Shown in pieces: positions 11,046-23,538 of a stretch of DNA of 64,000 nucleotides; the stretch's first letter is position 1, and each line of letters opens with the position of its first letter. The position numbers were made by a program, and so were the translations under genes. The DNA is taken from positions 434,001-498,000 of the forward strand of contig NW_027331355.1 in NCBI RefSeq assembly GCF_022965805.1, in the 5' to 3' direction. This stretch comes from Primulina eburnea. Lineage: Eukaryota > Streptophyta > Magnoliopsida > Lamiales > Gesneriaceae. The notes below the pieces were generated by a model that saw only the letters and a list, made by a program, of their open reading frames with translations, was not told the DNA's origin and ran no database searches.

Positions 11046-14000
11046 ATGTCAGGGTTTGGATGCAGTCACGGTAGTGTGGGACATGGCCGTTATGGCGACG
11101 ATGAGGCTGGCTGAGAACATCGTCGTAGAGATCGTGACGGAAGGCGCCACCGAGATCATGATTAAAGGAGATGTAGGAATCGTGTCAACATTATGGATTT
11201 CATGAAGATTGGACCTCCACCACTGACCGGAGATGAGAATGCTAATGTTGCTGAAGCTTGGGTCGATATCATGGAGCAGTGTTTTCGAGTGTTGCACTAT
11301 GACGAGGATGAGAAGATTGAGGTAGCCGATTTCTTGATCCAAGGAAAAAACTCGGAAATTGTGGAAACCTGTTTCTGCCATTGTAGTTCAGCAGCATGGG
11401 CGGATTCGTTGGGAACATTTCTGTCAGGCCTTCATCAATCATCACTTTCCGCCAGCTCTTCGCCAGACAAAGGAGTTGGAACTGTTGACCATTAAGCAAG
11501 GAGATTCGAACATTGAGGATTATGAGAAGCGTTTTACGGATCTGTTGTCGTACGCTCCTCACATCAGTGAGAATTCTGCAGCAAAATATTCTCACTTTTT
11601 GAATGGTTTGAACCAGGAGATTTTTTATCGGGTTTCTGTCTGTGATGATCCTACTTCGTACGAAGGATTAGTGAATCATTGTCGTCAAGCCGAGATCATT
11701 ATTGCTAGGAGGAAGGCTATGCAAGCTACCAAAAGTTCTAGTTCGTTGGGATCAAGGGGTCAGTCTTTCAAGAAGTCTGCATCTTCTTCTTCTTCTGGTT
11801 CTGTAGGAGTACACAGCTTTGGTAGGAAAAAGATGTAATGTGGACACTGCGGAGGTAATCACCCGACGGAGAATTGTCGAAGAGCAACAGGTGCATGTTT
11901 CAATTGTGGTGGTTTTGGTCACATGAAGAGGGATTGCCCTAATTTGGAAAATCAGAGTGGAGGCGGAGGTTCAATGACATGGTCTTATAGTGGAAAACAG
12001 TCTGAGGCCACTGTGCAACAGAAAGGTTTTCCTGCTCAAGGTTCTTGTCGTGGAGGAATATCGCAAGGATCTCAGCAACGCCCACGAGTTCAGGGGCAAG
12101 TGTTTGCCTTGAACCAAGAACAAGCTGAGGAGCATAACGAGAGAGTCATTGCAGGTAATTTTCTTTTATGTGGTATTCCTGCATATGTATTGATTGACAC
12201 TGGGGCATCGCATTCATTCATAGCATCAACGTTTGTTAAGAAGCATAAACTACCCTACGTGTCATTAGATGTTCTGTTGTCTTTGTCTACACCGATGGGA
12301 CAAGAGGTTTTAGCTAAGCGACTTGTAGTAAACTATTTGTTAGAGTTTGAGGGAAAATACTTGTCTGCCAATTTGATGATATTGGCTATGGAAGATTTCG
12401 ATTGTATTATGGGAATCGACCTATTGACTAAGTATAGAGCGACGGTGGATTGTTATCAACGTCTCGTTCAGTTTCGTCCAGAAGGAGACGAGAATTGGTT
12501 CTTCTTCGGTGAGGGGGCTCGACCTCCAATGCAGTAGTGTCTGCTGTAAAAGAACAACATGCTTTAACAAAAGGAGGAGAAGGATACCTCATTTATGCTG
12601 TTGACGTATCAATGGATGTAATCGACGTGAAGAACATTCCAGTTGTCGATGAATTTCCAGATGTTTTCCCCGATGAAATTCCAAGATTACCTCCAGAGAG
12701 GGAAGTGGAAGCGGAGATAGAGTTGGTACCAGGAACCACACCTATCTCCAGATCGCCTTATAGATTGGCACCAACAGAGATGAAAGAGTTGAAATAACAG
12801 TTACAAGATCTTCTTGATAAAGGGTACATTAGACCCAGTGTGTCTCCTTGGGGAGCACCAGTGTTGTTCGTTAAAAAGAAGGATGGCTCTATGCGGCTTT
12901 GCATAGATTATCGACAGTTGAACCGAGTAACAGTCAAGAATAAATATCTGTTACCACGGATTGATGATTTGTTTGATCAACTGCAAGGGACTTCAGTGCA
13001 CTCAAAGATCGATTTACGGTCTGGATATCATCAACTTCGAGTTCATCAACGTGATATCCATAAGACTGCATTTCGAACAAGGTATGGGCATTACGGGTTT
13101 CTAGTGATGCCGTTTGGTTTGACGAATGCTCCAGCAGTATTTATGGATTTGATGAACCGAGTATTCCAGGAGTATCTTGACAAGTTTGTCATTGTCTTTA
13201 TTGATGACATACTGGTATACTCTCGTAGTCTTGAAGAGCATGCACAACACTTAAGGATTGTGTAGCTAACCTTAAGGAATCACCAACTGTATGCTAAGTT
13301 GAACAAGTGCGAGTTTTGGATCGACAGAGTTGTCTTCTTGGGACATGTTATATCAAAAGATGGGATATCAGTGGATCCTAGCAAGATCGAAGCAGTGTTG
13401 AGTTGGGCACGACCGGAATCAGCTCAAGAGATAAGAAGTTTTTTAGGTTTGGCAGGTTATTACCGGAGATTCATCTCGGGATTTTCTCAGATTGCCAAAC
13501 CATTGACTCAACTGATCTGTAAGAATGTGCAGTTCGAATGGACACATGATTGTGAAAAGAGTTTCAATGAACCGCGTCAACGTTTGACAACTGCACCAGT
13601 TTTAGCTCTGCCATCTGGATCAGGAGGGTACATTGTGTACAATGATGCATCACTTCAAGGACTTGGGTGCGTTTTAACCCAGAATGGTCATGTGATTGCA
13701 TATGAATCCAGACAATTGAAGAAGCATAAAGAGAATTATCCAGTTCATGATCTGGAATTGGCAGCGATTGTGTTTGCTTTGAATATTTGGTGACATTATC
13801 TCTACGGAGAGAGATTTGAGATCTTTACAGATCACAAGAGTTTGAAGTATATCTTCACTCAAGAAGACTTGAATATGCGCCAAAGATGATGGATGGATTT
13901 GTTAAAGGATTATGATTGCGAAATCAAGTATCATCCAAGATCAGCGAATCTTACAGCTGATGCTCTTAGTCGCAAGGTGAGATTATCTGCACTTCAGACA

Positions 14001-15533
14001 AGTTTCATATCAAGTGTAATCCAAGATTGTTGTTCTCTGGGATTTCACTTCCGTCATAAGAAAGGAATGGAACACATTCGAGTAACGAGCATTTTATCTG
14101 AACCGATGTTGTATGCCAAAATCAGAGAAACTCAGTTTTCTGATCCGAAGGTGGAAAAGTTAACAAGATTAGCTAACGGAGACAACACATATGGCTTTGC
14201 ATTCCAAACAGATGGAACCATGTGTCTGTCAAGAAGAATCGTAGTTCCAGCAGATTCTAAATTGAGAGACGAGATTTTATCTCAAGCTCATAGGAGTAAG
14301 TTGAGTATCCACCTTGGAAGCATGAAAATGTATAAGGATTTGAAGATCAGGTTTTGGTGGAAAGGTATGAAGATAAGTGTTTACCAGTTTGTAGCCAAGT
14401 GTTTGGTTTGTTAGCAAGTGAAAGCTGAACATCGACGACCAGGAGGATTACTTCAGAATCTTCCTATCCCTGAGTGGAAGTGGAAGCATGTAACGATGGA
14501 TTTTGTCACCCACTTGCCGCTGTCTTCTAAGAATTGTGATGCAATTTGGGTTGTTGTGGACCGACTGACTAAGTCAGCACATTTCATTCCGTATAGTCGG
14601 GAATATAGTTTTGATCGCATGGCAATACTATACATCCAAGAGATTCTTAAATATCATGGTGTGCCAACAAGTATAGTCAGTGACAGAGATCCACGCTTTA
14701 CCTCAAGGTTCTGGGGAAGTTTTCAAAAAGCGTTGGGAACGACATTGAGTCTGAGTAATGCCTACCATCCAGAGACCGATGGTCAGTCTGAGAGGACTAT
14801 TTAGTCACTCGAGGACATGTTGCGTGCTTGTGCTTTGGATTTTGGACCAGCATGGCATGATCATCTGCCGCTTATGGAGTTTGCATATAACAATAGCTAC
14901 CACAGCAGCATTGGTATGGCTCCGTTCGAAGCTTTGTATGGTAGACGTTGTCGTACTCCTTTGTTTTGGGACGAAGTAGGAGAACGACAAGTGCAAGGAC
15001 CTGGATTAGTGCAACAAGCGATTGACGTAGTGGAATTGATTAAGAAGAGAATTAAAACTGCACAAGATCGTCAATTGAGTTACGCGAATACCAAGCGTAG
15101 ACCTCTACAGTTTCAGTCAGGGGAAAAAGTTTTCCTTAAAGTTTCACCGTTCCGCAGGGTGATGAGATTTGGACCCAAGGGAAAATTAGCCCCAATATTC
15201 ATCGGACCTTTTGATATCTTGGAATGTGTTGGAAATTTGGCGTATCGATTGGCTTTACAGCCATATTTGTCCAACATTCATAATGTCTTTCATGTTTCGT
15301 TGCTACGACGGTATGTAGCTGATGAATCGCACGTTCTTAGTCCGACAGATGTTCAACTTGAAGAAGACATGACTTATGTCGAGCAGCCACCTTTAATCCT
15401 GGGTAGGAAAGAGAAAAAGCTCATAAACAAGACCATTCCACTTGTTCTAGTGCAATGGCAATGCCGAGGTACTGCAGAAGCGACTTGGGAGTTAGAAAGT
15501 CGTATGCGCTCAGAGTATCCACATTTGTTTTGA
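11046..15533 (+). pseudogene. Element G gag-pol pseudogene
   Basis: The former single polyprotein frame starts with ATGTCAGGG at 11046. Domains in order are gag core (11190-11700), two nucleocapsid knuckles (CGHCGGNHPTENC and CFNCGGFGHMKRDC, 11840-11940), protease ([10 protein letters not shown], about 12190), reverse transcriptase (FIDDILVYS near 13200), RNase H ([11 protein letters not shown] near 13640), integrase with zinc finger and catalytic core (14290-14800) and a chromodomain-like end (15390-15530). Stops lie at 11112, about 11161, 11836, 12795, 13263, 13791, 13887, 14412 and 14802. A base is gained near 11346 and lost near 12531. Most stops equal a C-to-T change of CAA, CAG or CGA. 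The product is not functional. Confidence 0.93.
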
Positions 15534-15570
15534 ATTGTATTTTATTCAGTTGTATTGTACTTCAGTTTTG

Positions 15571-15605
15571 ATTTCGAGGACGAAATCTTTGTAAGGAGGG
15601 GAGGA
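15571..15605 (+). promoter_or_regulatory. Element G near-palindrome and polypurine tract
   Basis: ATTTCGAGGACGAAAT at 15571-15586 precedes the polypurine tract AAGGAGGGGAGGA at 15593-15605, which directly abuts the 3' LTR. The tract primes plus-strand DNA synthesis. The palindrome is shared with five other elements here, and its role is unknown. Confidence 0.85.
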
Positions 15606-16942
15606 TGTAATGACGCGAATCTTTGTTTTGAATGAAGTATTAATTAAGAGATAATTAATGAGTTGTTAATTAAGTATTATTAAGGAATTGATAATTCGGG
15701 ATTAAGCTGTTGGTATCCAGTTAATTTTAAATTGATAACACGACCTACTTCGGATTACATTATCTCGAGAAATCCAACAAGACCAATGAGATTCTGACAC
15801 GTGGCAGATAAGATTGGTTCGGATTTTCTGAAATAGTCCGGATGCAGCCTATAAATGGAAGCCGATTCTTTTGTTTCCTTCACCGCATTCTTCAGAGAGA
15901 GTTCTAGTTGTACCTTACATTTTCTAGCCAGTTTCTAGGGCACTTTGGTGTCGGGAAGTTTCGGAGCTAGTATCGACTCGAGGAGGGGTCGGTGAACTGA
16001 GATCAAGACATCATCAGCGGGCTAACGACGGACGTAGGTATAATCCTAAATCCTTATATAGTGATTTAAGGATCATTAGGGAGATCTTTGTAGCATGTTT
16101 GATCTGGTTTGTTAGTGATTTCATTATGTTGGTATTGTCTAGAATCAGAGCTTTCGGTCAGATTATTTTAGTGAGGTACGTGATGTACTGACTGAGATAT
16201 CCAAGCGTAGTATACACACTTATATGCTGCATATTTATCTGTTGCATGATACATGTTTTTTTACTGCTTTGGCATATTATGCATGACATATCATGTTTAG
16301 CCTGATATCTTTTGAGATATACCTCGTTTGTTGGGGCCGCCCAGCCCTATTCTGTATTGTGGACGATGGGGCATCGAGGGCTACAGTGTCCGACGGGACC
16401 CGCGGGCTCTGATGACCTGGACATTGCAGGTCCATGTCATGATGATGAGTCTGGGAGCCAAAACTTGCCTAGGGCAGATCAGAGACTACACACTCAGGCG
16501 CGTTTAGACTGAGCATGAGATTCTTGACTTGATCCTTGATATCCGAGCATATTTCATTTCGCATGCATCATATCAGTTTGTATACTCGTACATATTCGTA
16601 TTGGGTGATTGTCGCTCACGTCCTTGTTTTCATCTTGGGCACCCCATTCCACGGGGCAGGTCTTAGGTTGGATGGTTCGGACGACCAGGGCATTGGCTAG
16701 AGCAGTTGGGTTTTCGGTGGTGATCCAGTGGAGGTTTTTTGTGGTTTATCGTTTTCTCGTTCAGGGTTATGTTTTGTATTTGTTATGGTTGTATTAATGT
16801 TTAAGACTGCTGTTATTGTTTTGTTTTCAATTAGGTTGTAAGATGATTAAGTATTTGGTTTCCGCTGTTTAACTGTTGGTATTAAATTTAATGTTGCATG
16901 TTTATTAGTCTGTTTAGTAGTGGCTCGGGTAAGGGTGCTACA
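15606..16942 (+). repeat. Element G 3' LTR
   Basis: This 1337 bp repeat starts TGTAATGACGCG, ends GGGTGCTACA and pairs with 9621-10958. It is followed by the target duplication CATGT. Confidence 0.92.
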
Positions 16943-16947
16943 CATGT

Positions 16948-17040
16948 TCCCTCTGCCTAGAAGCCTGCCAAGAGCCGGTCATTGTCCGTGCAACTTCATG
17001 GCACCGGCGATCACCCCCCGCCCTCTTCGGCCCCGGGCCT
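16948..17040 (-). mobile_element. Probable remainder of the Cassandra fragment
   Basis: Removing element G and one CATGT joins this GC-rich stretch directly to the Cassandra LTR at 9617. It contains gccggtcattgtccgtg and ends near ccccgggcc. I recognise no gene in it. The boundary with the F LTR to the right is not sharp. Confidence 0.5.
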
Positions 17041-18597
17041 TGCATAAGTTATTTGCATGTAAATAAATAGCTTATGACATTCTAGATCACCACCGAAGTA
17101 AATAACTTTACTTGAATAACATAGGTACTCGTGCTCACCATCGAAGTAAATAAATAGTTTGGGACATTCTAGTTCACTCGGGACTTGACCTCGTTTAAGA
17201 ACCATGAACCAACACCTTCAGACTCATCCTAGGATGTTATTTCATTGATTCAAACCTGTACAAACACCCAAACGTCACCAAGCATCGACAAGCAACTTCA
17301 ATACAACAATAGCCCGTAATTCGATATCGTTTCGCTTCCTACGACTTCTATTACATCCCAAGCCAATTACGACCCAAACGAACCACCAAATAACACCTAA
17401 ATATATCCCATAACAAATCTAAATGCAGTTGCACAAGGCCGGCGATGCCCAACGAAGCCTGCAACAAATAACTTCAAGAACATGTCAAGTACACATTTTC
17501 ATAAAAGTCGTTGTTTGAGCAGTCACACGAAAACAACCATAACTCACTCGTTTCTTATCCAAATATTTCGAATTTATTGTAAAATCGAAGGAATTGAAAA
17601 GTTATACGTTTTATACGTTGAAAGTTATTTCAGAAAATCGACAGAAAAGTCGCAGTATTTAAAATGACAGCAAATTTCTAGTTTTCAGATCTAAAATCGT
17701 TTCAAAACCGATCCAACAAATTTTTGCTCAAACGTTTTACAACATACATGAATTTCCACGCATAATAAACAACACGAATAATATGACAAGATCGATGCAA
17801 GAATGAAAGAATATACATGCCTTTTGATATTTAAAATTACCGAACCGACGATACCGAAGCGGAAAAGATGCGAGGTTGATTCGGAACGACCGTTGCACTA
17901 TTTTCTTGCAACAAACTCAACGTTAAGTTTCTGAAAAATTTCAAAGGAGAGTGGCAGCTGCTGGGAGGCTCAAGGAACCCTAAGTTTTCTCTCAAAAAGA
18001 AAAGAAATGGAATGGGATGAAATGAAATGAAGTGTGTGTGTGTGCGCGCCGTATGTGGTGTGTGAAAATGTGTGGGTGTGCGTGTGTTAGTCGGTAATTA
18101 GGGAAAATATTTTTGCTTAATAAAATAATTAACATGCTAATTAAAATTGCCACTTAAAATGCTAGTTAAAATGCTAATAAAATGCTAACCCACTATTAAC
18201 TTTACTAAGTATCCCCCAATAAAATTAAAATACACAATTGAAAATCTTTAAAAGTTTTTAAAATCTTAAAATCACTAAATAATTAAAGTAGGCTTTAAAA
18301 ATCCTAAAAACTTAATAAATCATTTAAAATGCCTCATTCTTAACTTAAAATAAAATACCACATTTTAAAATTGCCAAAATCGTCGTCGTTCTCTTTTTCT
18401 CGATCATGTATCGAATAATCGCCTAAAACATGAAACTCCAGAAAATATTTTAACGTACCTCACATAAACATAATTAATTTAAAATAATACACTTGAATAA
18501 ATCATGCATCGCTAAAAAAATCCATTTAAACTTGAATAAATAATTTAACAATTAAATAAATGCATGGGATTTATGTGTACTGATTTTGGGCTCTACA
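17041..18597 (-). repeat. Element F 5' LTR, partial
   Basis: The right end GGGCTCTACA gives a minus-strand start TGTAGAGCCC. From 17441 to 18597 it aligns well with the other F LTR (6940-8103), including a short GT microsatellite near 18030. Its left part (17100-17220) shows weaker similarity to the element E LTR (near 5240-5290). The left end is truncated at the Cassandra fragment, so no primer binding site is left. The following bases CGATC begin the Tat-like integrase remnant. Confidence 0.78.
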
Positions 18598-19113
18598 CGA
18601 TCTCCCAAGTGTTTTGTGGGCTTATCGACCATCAAATGAGTTGGAAAACAATAAATCCCTTTCAATATAACATACGGCTCATATGCCATTTTACCAACAG
18701 AAATCATCCAAGTCAGTGCTCAGATATTGAATTATGGCTCAAGTAATGACACTTTCCGAGCTATGGACTTTTATTTTGTGGAAGAAAAAGTGATCGAGCT
18801 ACGGTCCGACTAGAAGCTTACCAAAAGAGAATGGTCCGATATAACAAGATTTTCCAACATCGATCCTTTGAGCTTAGAGATTTAGAGATGAAGAAAAATT
18901 AAGTGTCAAGTGGAAAGAGGAAAGTTGGATCCAAAATATGATGGCCCTTTCAAAATGGCTCAGGAAGCAAGCATAACAGCTTACTACTTAGTCGATGCGG
19001 ACATGAAAGGACCAACCGTTCTAGGATTGCTTGCCACCTCAGAAAACATTATGCCTAAGGAAGTTTTCATGCAAATCAGTCAGTTTTTACCATTTGCTTC
19101 AAACTTTTATTAA
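18598..19113 (+). pseudogene. Element M integrase C-terminal remnant
   Basis: The plus strand encodes scattered but ordered pieces of the C-terminal part of a Tat-group Ty3/gypsy integrase: LPSVLWAYR near 18605, ITYGSYAILPTEI near 18665, then GKLDPKYDGPFKM at 18915-18955. Stops and frame changes lie between them, so it is dead. The catalytic core is missing because element F was inserted at its left edge. Placement of a tandem array and an antisense ORF downstream fits the 3' architecture described for Tat-lineage elements. Confidence 0.7.
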
Positions 19114-19282
19114 ATTGTTGCAAGTTTTCCTAATTTTTTTATATAATTCGGCTTAGACCAAATAAATTTCTATTATATGGATTCATATTATGGTTAAGAA
19201 ATCTCTTTAATCGTACTATTGCAAAACTATAAGCCCGAAACTTGTTTGTCATCTCACAAGAATGCCACCATGCAGAAAACTT

Positions 19283-20100
19283 GTTAAGTCCGACCTCGCG
19301 CTCGACATCTAAAAGCCCAACTCATCTTGGAAAAAACATAAGTCCGACCACATGCTCGGCATATAAAAGCACAATACAACTTGGTAAAAACATAAGTCCG
19401 ACTTTGCGCTCGACTTCTAAAAGCCAAACTTAGCTTTAAAAAGATATAAGTCTGACCTCTCGCTCGGCACCTAAAATCCAACAAAGTTTGGAAAATATAT
19501 AAGTCCGACCTCACGCTTGGCATCTAAAAGCCCAACGCATCTTGGCAATTACATAAGTCGAACCTCGTGCTCGGCACCTAAAAGCTCAACATAGCTTGAA
19601 AAATACATAAATCCGACCTCGCACTCAACACCTAAAAGCCCAACAAAGCTTGCTAAATAAATAAGTCTGACCTCGTGTTCGCCAACTAAAAGCCAAACTC
19701 AGCTTGGAAAAATATAAATTTGACATCGCGTCTGACACCAAAAAGTCCAACACAGCTTGGTAAATACATATCCGACCTTGCGCTCAGTACCTAAAAGCCT
19801 AAAATAATTGTCAAATAGTCTGACCTCGCCCTCGGCACCTAAAAGTCCAACACAGCTTGGCAATTACATAAGTCCAAACTCGCGCTTATTACATAAAAGC
19901 CAAAAGAGTTTGGAAAATACATAAGCCCGACCTCCCGCTCGACACCTAAAAGTCCAACACAGCTTGACAATTACATAATTCCGACCTCACGCTTGGCACC
20001 TAAAAGCTCAAAATAACTTGGAAAATACATAAGTTTGTCCTTGAGCTCAGAACCTTAAAACCCAGTACAGCCTAACAAAAGCTCGGCCACATCGACAACA
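19283..20100 (+). repeat. Tandem array of about 54 bp units
   Basis: About fifteen head-to-tail units of 50-57 bp each contain aagtccgacctcgcgctcgg, then acctaaaagcccaac and agcttggaaaatacat. The units have diverged from each other by many point changes and small indels. The array lies just 3' of the Tat-like integrase remnant. Arrays in this position are known from Tat/Ogre elements and can seed satellites. Whether this unit is a satellite elsewhere in the genome cannot be seen here. Confidence 0.9.
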
Positions 20101-20639
20101 TAAGTCTAAAACTCAGAACCGTTACAAAAATGCCACCATCTCGATATAATTGGCTAAGCCTAATATGCAGGAAAACTGCATGGTCCTATATGCTTGACTT
20201 AATTATCTAGATGAGTTAGGAAATCCAAAATAAGTCCAGGTAGAAGTCCTGCTTGGATTGATAATTATTACTCAGTGAATTTTCTTCAAATTTCATACTT
20301 TGCCTAGGTAGAGCCCCTGCTTGGATAGGTGATTAATAAATCAATTTTTTTTTTTACCAATTTCATGTTGTGTCGTGGAAAAAGCTCTGATCGCTTTATT
20401 AAATATTATTAGTGAAATTTCATCTTCGATATTAAACTGGGGCAGAAGCCCTTGCTCTGCTTCAGGATTGATAATTAAATTATGCTCGAGTAGAGAAGGG
20501 CATAAAAAATCATTTATTAAATCGGGGAGGTGTGACTATTACAACTATGGAAAACATTACATAATAAGAATAATAAATGGCATAATATGTACACCATCTA
20601 AGGTTCCTTCCACGACCGCCCCATCTATCTAGTCACATC
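20101..20639. other. Element M spacer with degenerate repeats
   Basis: No gene is visible. Three loosely similar segments contain ggtagaagtcctgcttgga or variants followed by ttgataattaa (near 20240, 20310 and 20440), so an old duplication of about 100 bp is likely. A T-run lies at 20345-20355. Confidence 0.5.
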
Positions 20640-21760
20640 ACCCTCCTCGAGCATGGCCTTGAGTGCCTTGTCAATATCCAAGAAAAAGGTCAGGCGCTTG
20701 GATTATGAGTAGCCATTGGCTCGGAGTTGGTCCAAGCAACCTTAAATCCCTGCTCGAAGAACATAATAGCTTTGCCAGAGCAAAGAACCTCAAAATCCTT
20801 GGACTTAATAAGTTATTCTTTCTTACTCGTCCAAAAGGCCTCGGCCTCCTGCCGTTGGCCCAACTACTAGATTTCCGAGGCCAGGTTCGCTTTAGCTAGT
20901 CGAGCCTTCTTCTTCTCCTACTTGGCTAGCTCGGCTTCGACATTGTCTTTCTCCTCAGCCGCCTCAGCCTTCTCTCAAGCAGCTTTAAGCTCAGTATCAA
21001 AAGACGCCCATTCCTTGACATACCAACTCTTTATATCCTAGAGTTGTTGTATCAGCTACAAATGTTGGGCGCAAAAATTCTCCAAGTATTTAATTCAGGA
21101 ATGGACTACTTCTTGGGTGTAGCTACTCTGATGGAGTGTTCGACCTCATAGATAGAACCCTTCAAGACAAAACAACATACATGAATGTGAGGTAGAGGTA
21201 AGGAAAATAAGAATTCAAACCATTTTGAAAGTTTCAATATACCTCGAGAAAGCTAAGGGTCATCCTCTTGTCCACCTCCCAATTAGTCACCCCTTGCACG
21301 GTCAGTGGATCCACCTTGGGAAGCAGATTCTACAACAAATTAAGGGCAACTCGACCTGAATCAACCTACAAAAGAGAAACCTCAGGAGCAAAGAGGGGCG
21401 TGAATTTCGGGCAGGAATGGTTGGTGAATTGTACACCAAATCGACCATCGTCCCTTTTTCATTATCACGATCCCCCAAGACCAATCCTTCAATCTCACAT
21501 TATAGACACTCAGATTTGGAAGCTACACCTTTCAGCCTCGAAGGGCCCTGAGAAGAAGCCGTTTTTATCTTCCGGATCAGTTTCTTAACAAGAACGGGAA
21601 CGGGAATGGGAACGGGCGACTACGTTTTGGAAGCCTCTGCCTCATTCTTCTTCTTCTTACGGAGCTTGAGCATCTCAGTCTTGAACATCTTGTTGTGTAC
21701 ATTGAAAAATGAAAATCCAATTTAGCCCTGTCAAATTAAAATAGGGGGAAATCCCCGATA
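20640..21760 (-). pseudogene. Antisense accessory ORF of element M, copy 1
   Basis: The minus strand carries the decayed C-terminal half of a non-gag-pol protein. KMFKTEMLKLRKKKKN is at 21640-21690, then a basic low-complexity linker ending TASSQGP near 21550, and further down an Ala/Glu/Lys-rich stretch typical of a coiled coil (20900-21010). Several stops interrupt it. It lies antisense to, and downstream of, the plus-strand integrase remnant, like the antisense extra ORFs known in Tat-lineage elements. It is a diverged duplicate of the next entry. The function of this ORF type is unknown. Confidence 0.6.
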
Positions 21761-22439
21761 CTTTCTAATTCCTACTCGGAATTGGTCCATGAAACCTGAA
21801 ATCCCTGCTCGAAGAACGTAAGATCTTTTCCCAGGCAGAAAACCTCAAACTCCTTGGACTTAATAAATTATTCATTCTTACAATTCCAAAAAGCCTCAGC
21901 CTCCTGCCGTTAGCCCAGCAACTGGCTTTCCAAGGCCAAGTTCTCTTTAGCTAGCCAGGCCTTCTCCTGCTCGGCCCATTTGGCTCTGACAATGGCCTTC
22001 TCCTCAATTGCCTAAGCCAGCTCCCGAGCGGCTTTAAGCTAAATCTCAAAAGAGGCTCTCTCCTTGGCATAATGACTCTCCATATCCCAGATCTGTTGCA
22101 TCAGCTACGAGAGTCGGGCCCTGAAATCCTCCAAGTCCTTAGTTTGGGAATGTACTATTTCCTGAGTGATCCCCAGAGAAAATAGGGGTCACAAATCTCT
22201 AGCAGGGGAGGCCGGTGGAGTGTCTGCCAGATTTTTCCAGTGTGTCAGTCCCCCGAGACCAATCCCTCAGTCTTACCCTCTAGACCATCAGATTTGGAGA
22301 CTAAAACTTTCTTCTTTGGAAGGCCCTGAGAAGAAGCCACTTTTATTTTCTGAGTCAGTTTCTCAACGAGTTCGAACGACGGCTGTTCGGAAGTCTCGCC
22401 CACATTCTTCTTCTTCTTGCGGAGTTTGAACATCTCATC
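21761..22439 (-). pseudogene. Antisense accessory ORF of element M, copy 2 (C-terminal part)
   Basis: This is the second copy of the same region on the minus strand. EMFKLRKKKKNVGETSEQ (22380-22437) leads into VASSQGLPKKKVLVSKSDG (22255-22310) and then a degenerate coiled-coil stretch to about 21780, with stops. Its N-terminal continuation is at 60884 onward, because LTR L was inserted between the two. The TCATC target copy at 22435-22439 sits exactly in codons that align with copy 1. Confidence 0.65.
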
Positions 22440-22654
22440 TGAAGGATCATTTGTGCTAGTGCCTTCGAAGACATCTCTCACTCGACAATCTCCAATGAGC
22501 TTCAATAGCTCCTGTTCTAAGAATATTAACACCGATGAATTAAATCGAGTTTGGTTAAAACCAAGCGGAAGAAACTCGAAGTAATCCTTCGTGAAGAATA
22601 CTGTTATATTAGAAAATATTTTAACTTATGTAAACTGACTAACTGAAGGAGACT
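22440..22654 (-). repeat. Solo LTR L, first segment
   Basis: This is the plus-strand left end of LTR L, starting TGAAGGATC after target copy TCATC (22435-22439). It is interrupted by element I at 22655. The other pieces are 34694-34770 and 59750-60878, where the LTR ends TTCCAACA and is followed by TCATC. On the minus strand the ends are TGTTGGAA...CCTTCA. Confidence 0.8.
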
Positions 22655-23524
22655 TGATGTGAAACCACGTATGTAAGAAAAGCAAACACGATTAAATTAG
22701 AACCGCGCCCTCAATTCAAGAACGAACTAGGAATCGTTATTGTGTCCCGATCTTTTGAATCAAGTATGGTGTGATTTTCACCCCTAAACTAGGAGGTTTA
22801 GTAATAAATAATCACGATGGAAACAATCGAAACTAGAACGAACCTTCAAAAAACTCGTCTTTGACAATCCGCGTAAGAACGATCGACAAACGCCACAAAG
22901 TATGAACTTTGATAAGTTTGATTTTTAACAAAACAAAATCTTTAATTGTTTGAGAGAAAAACTCAAGAACAATGTATTCTAATCAATAAAATCTGAATTG
23001 TGTGTTAATTTTCGTCCAAATATTGTTTACATACCTAAGAGATAATAATATCTAGTTGTCAAAATAATTAAAACTCTAAAAGGAAAAAATATTCTCGCCA
23101 AAACGTAAAGGACACACGGACCCTGTGTAGAAGTCCGGAAGGGGGTCCGTGTAGACTGTGTCTTCGCGGAAATCATAGGACTCGGACCCCGTGTACAGGT
23201 CCGTGCTCGGGTCCGTGTAGACACTGGATTTCTTCATTCTCGGTGTAATGGACACGGACCCCGTATACAGGTCCGTGCTCGGGTCCGTGTAGCCTCGGTC
23301 CTTCAAAAATGTGCTTGAATAATATTCCTTTGGCTCCCGAGCTCTCTCACATGCATCACGAACCCTTCGGCACTTTGCTCCTTGCACGTAAGCCTCCTTG
23401 ATTGCTCATAAGTCCATTTAATGTTTCTTTGAACCTCTTCAGACGTCCCCTCGTGATTGGTCCCTCTGGCAACTCTAAATGGTCCCATGCTTTCCTTGGG
23501 GCTTGATCAACTGTGTTCACATCA
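22655..23524 (-). repeat. Element I 3' LTR
   Basis: This 870 bp repeat pairs with 33826-34693. It has the dyad cluster CACGG-ACC-CCGTG with ggtccgtgctcgggtccgt in three units at about 23110-23300. The reading frame of the pol tail enters this LTR across the polypurine tract (23356-23589 stays open on the minus strand, with GPITRGRLKRFKE). A coding end inside the 3' LTR is known for this type of element. Confidence 0.9.
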
Positions 23525-23538
23525 TCCTCCCCTTCTTT
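23525..23538 (-). other. Element I polypurine tract
   Basis: The minus strand reads AAAGAAGGGGAGGA directly before the 3' LTR start TGATGTGAA. Upstream of it GATTTGAAGACAAAT occupies the place of the near-palindrome seen in the other elements, but here it is part of an open frame (DLKTNIF). Confidence 0.85.

Larger units (their letters stand above)
9621..16942 (+). mobile_element. Element G, full-length decayed Ty3/gypsy element
   Basis: This complete plus-strand element has LTRs at 9621-10958 and 15606-16942, a primer site, a gag-pol pseudogene and a polypurine tract. The 5 bp target duplication CATGT is perfect (9616-9620 and 16943-16947). It inserted into the Cassandra fragment. It belongs to the same family as element H and is a relative of the intact element D. 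Many scattered LTR differences and at least nine stop codons mark it as older than D. Confidence 0.93.

Noticed and set aside
19284..19523. 79-codon minus-strand ORF with repeated RARGRTYIF
   Set aside because: It arises from the 54 bp tandem units and is not conserved across the array.
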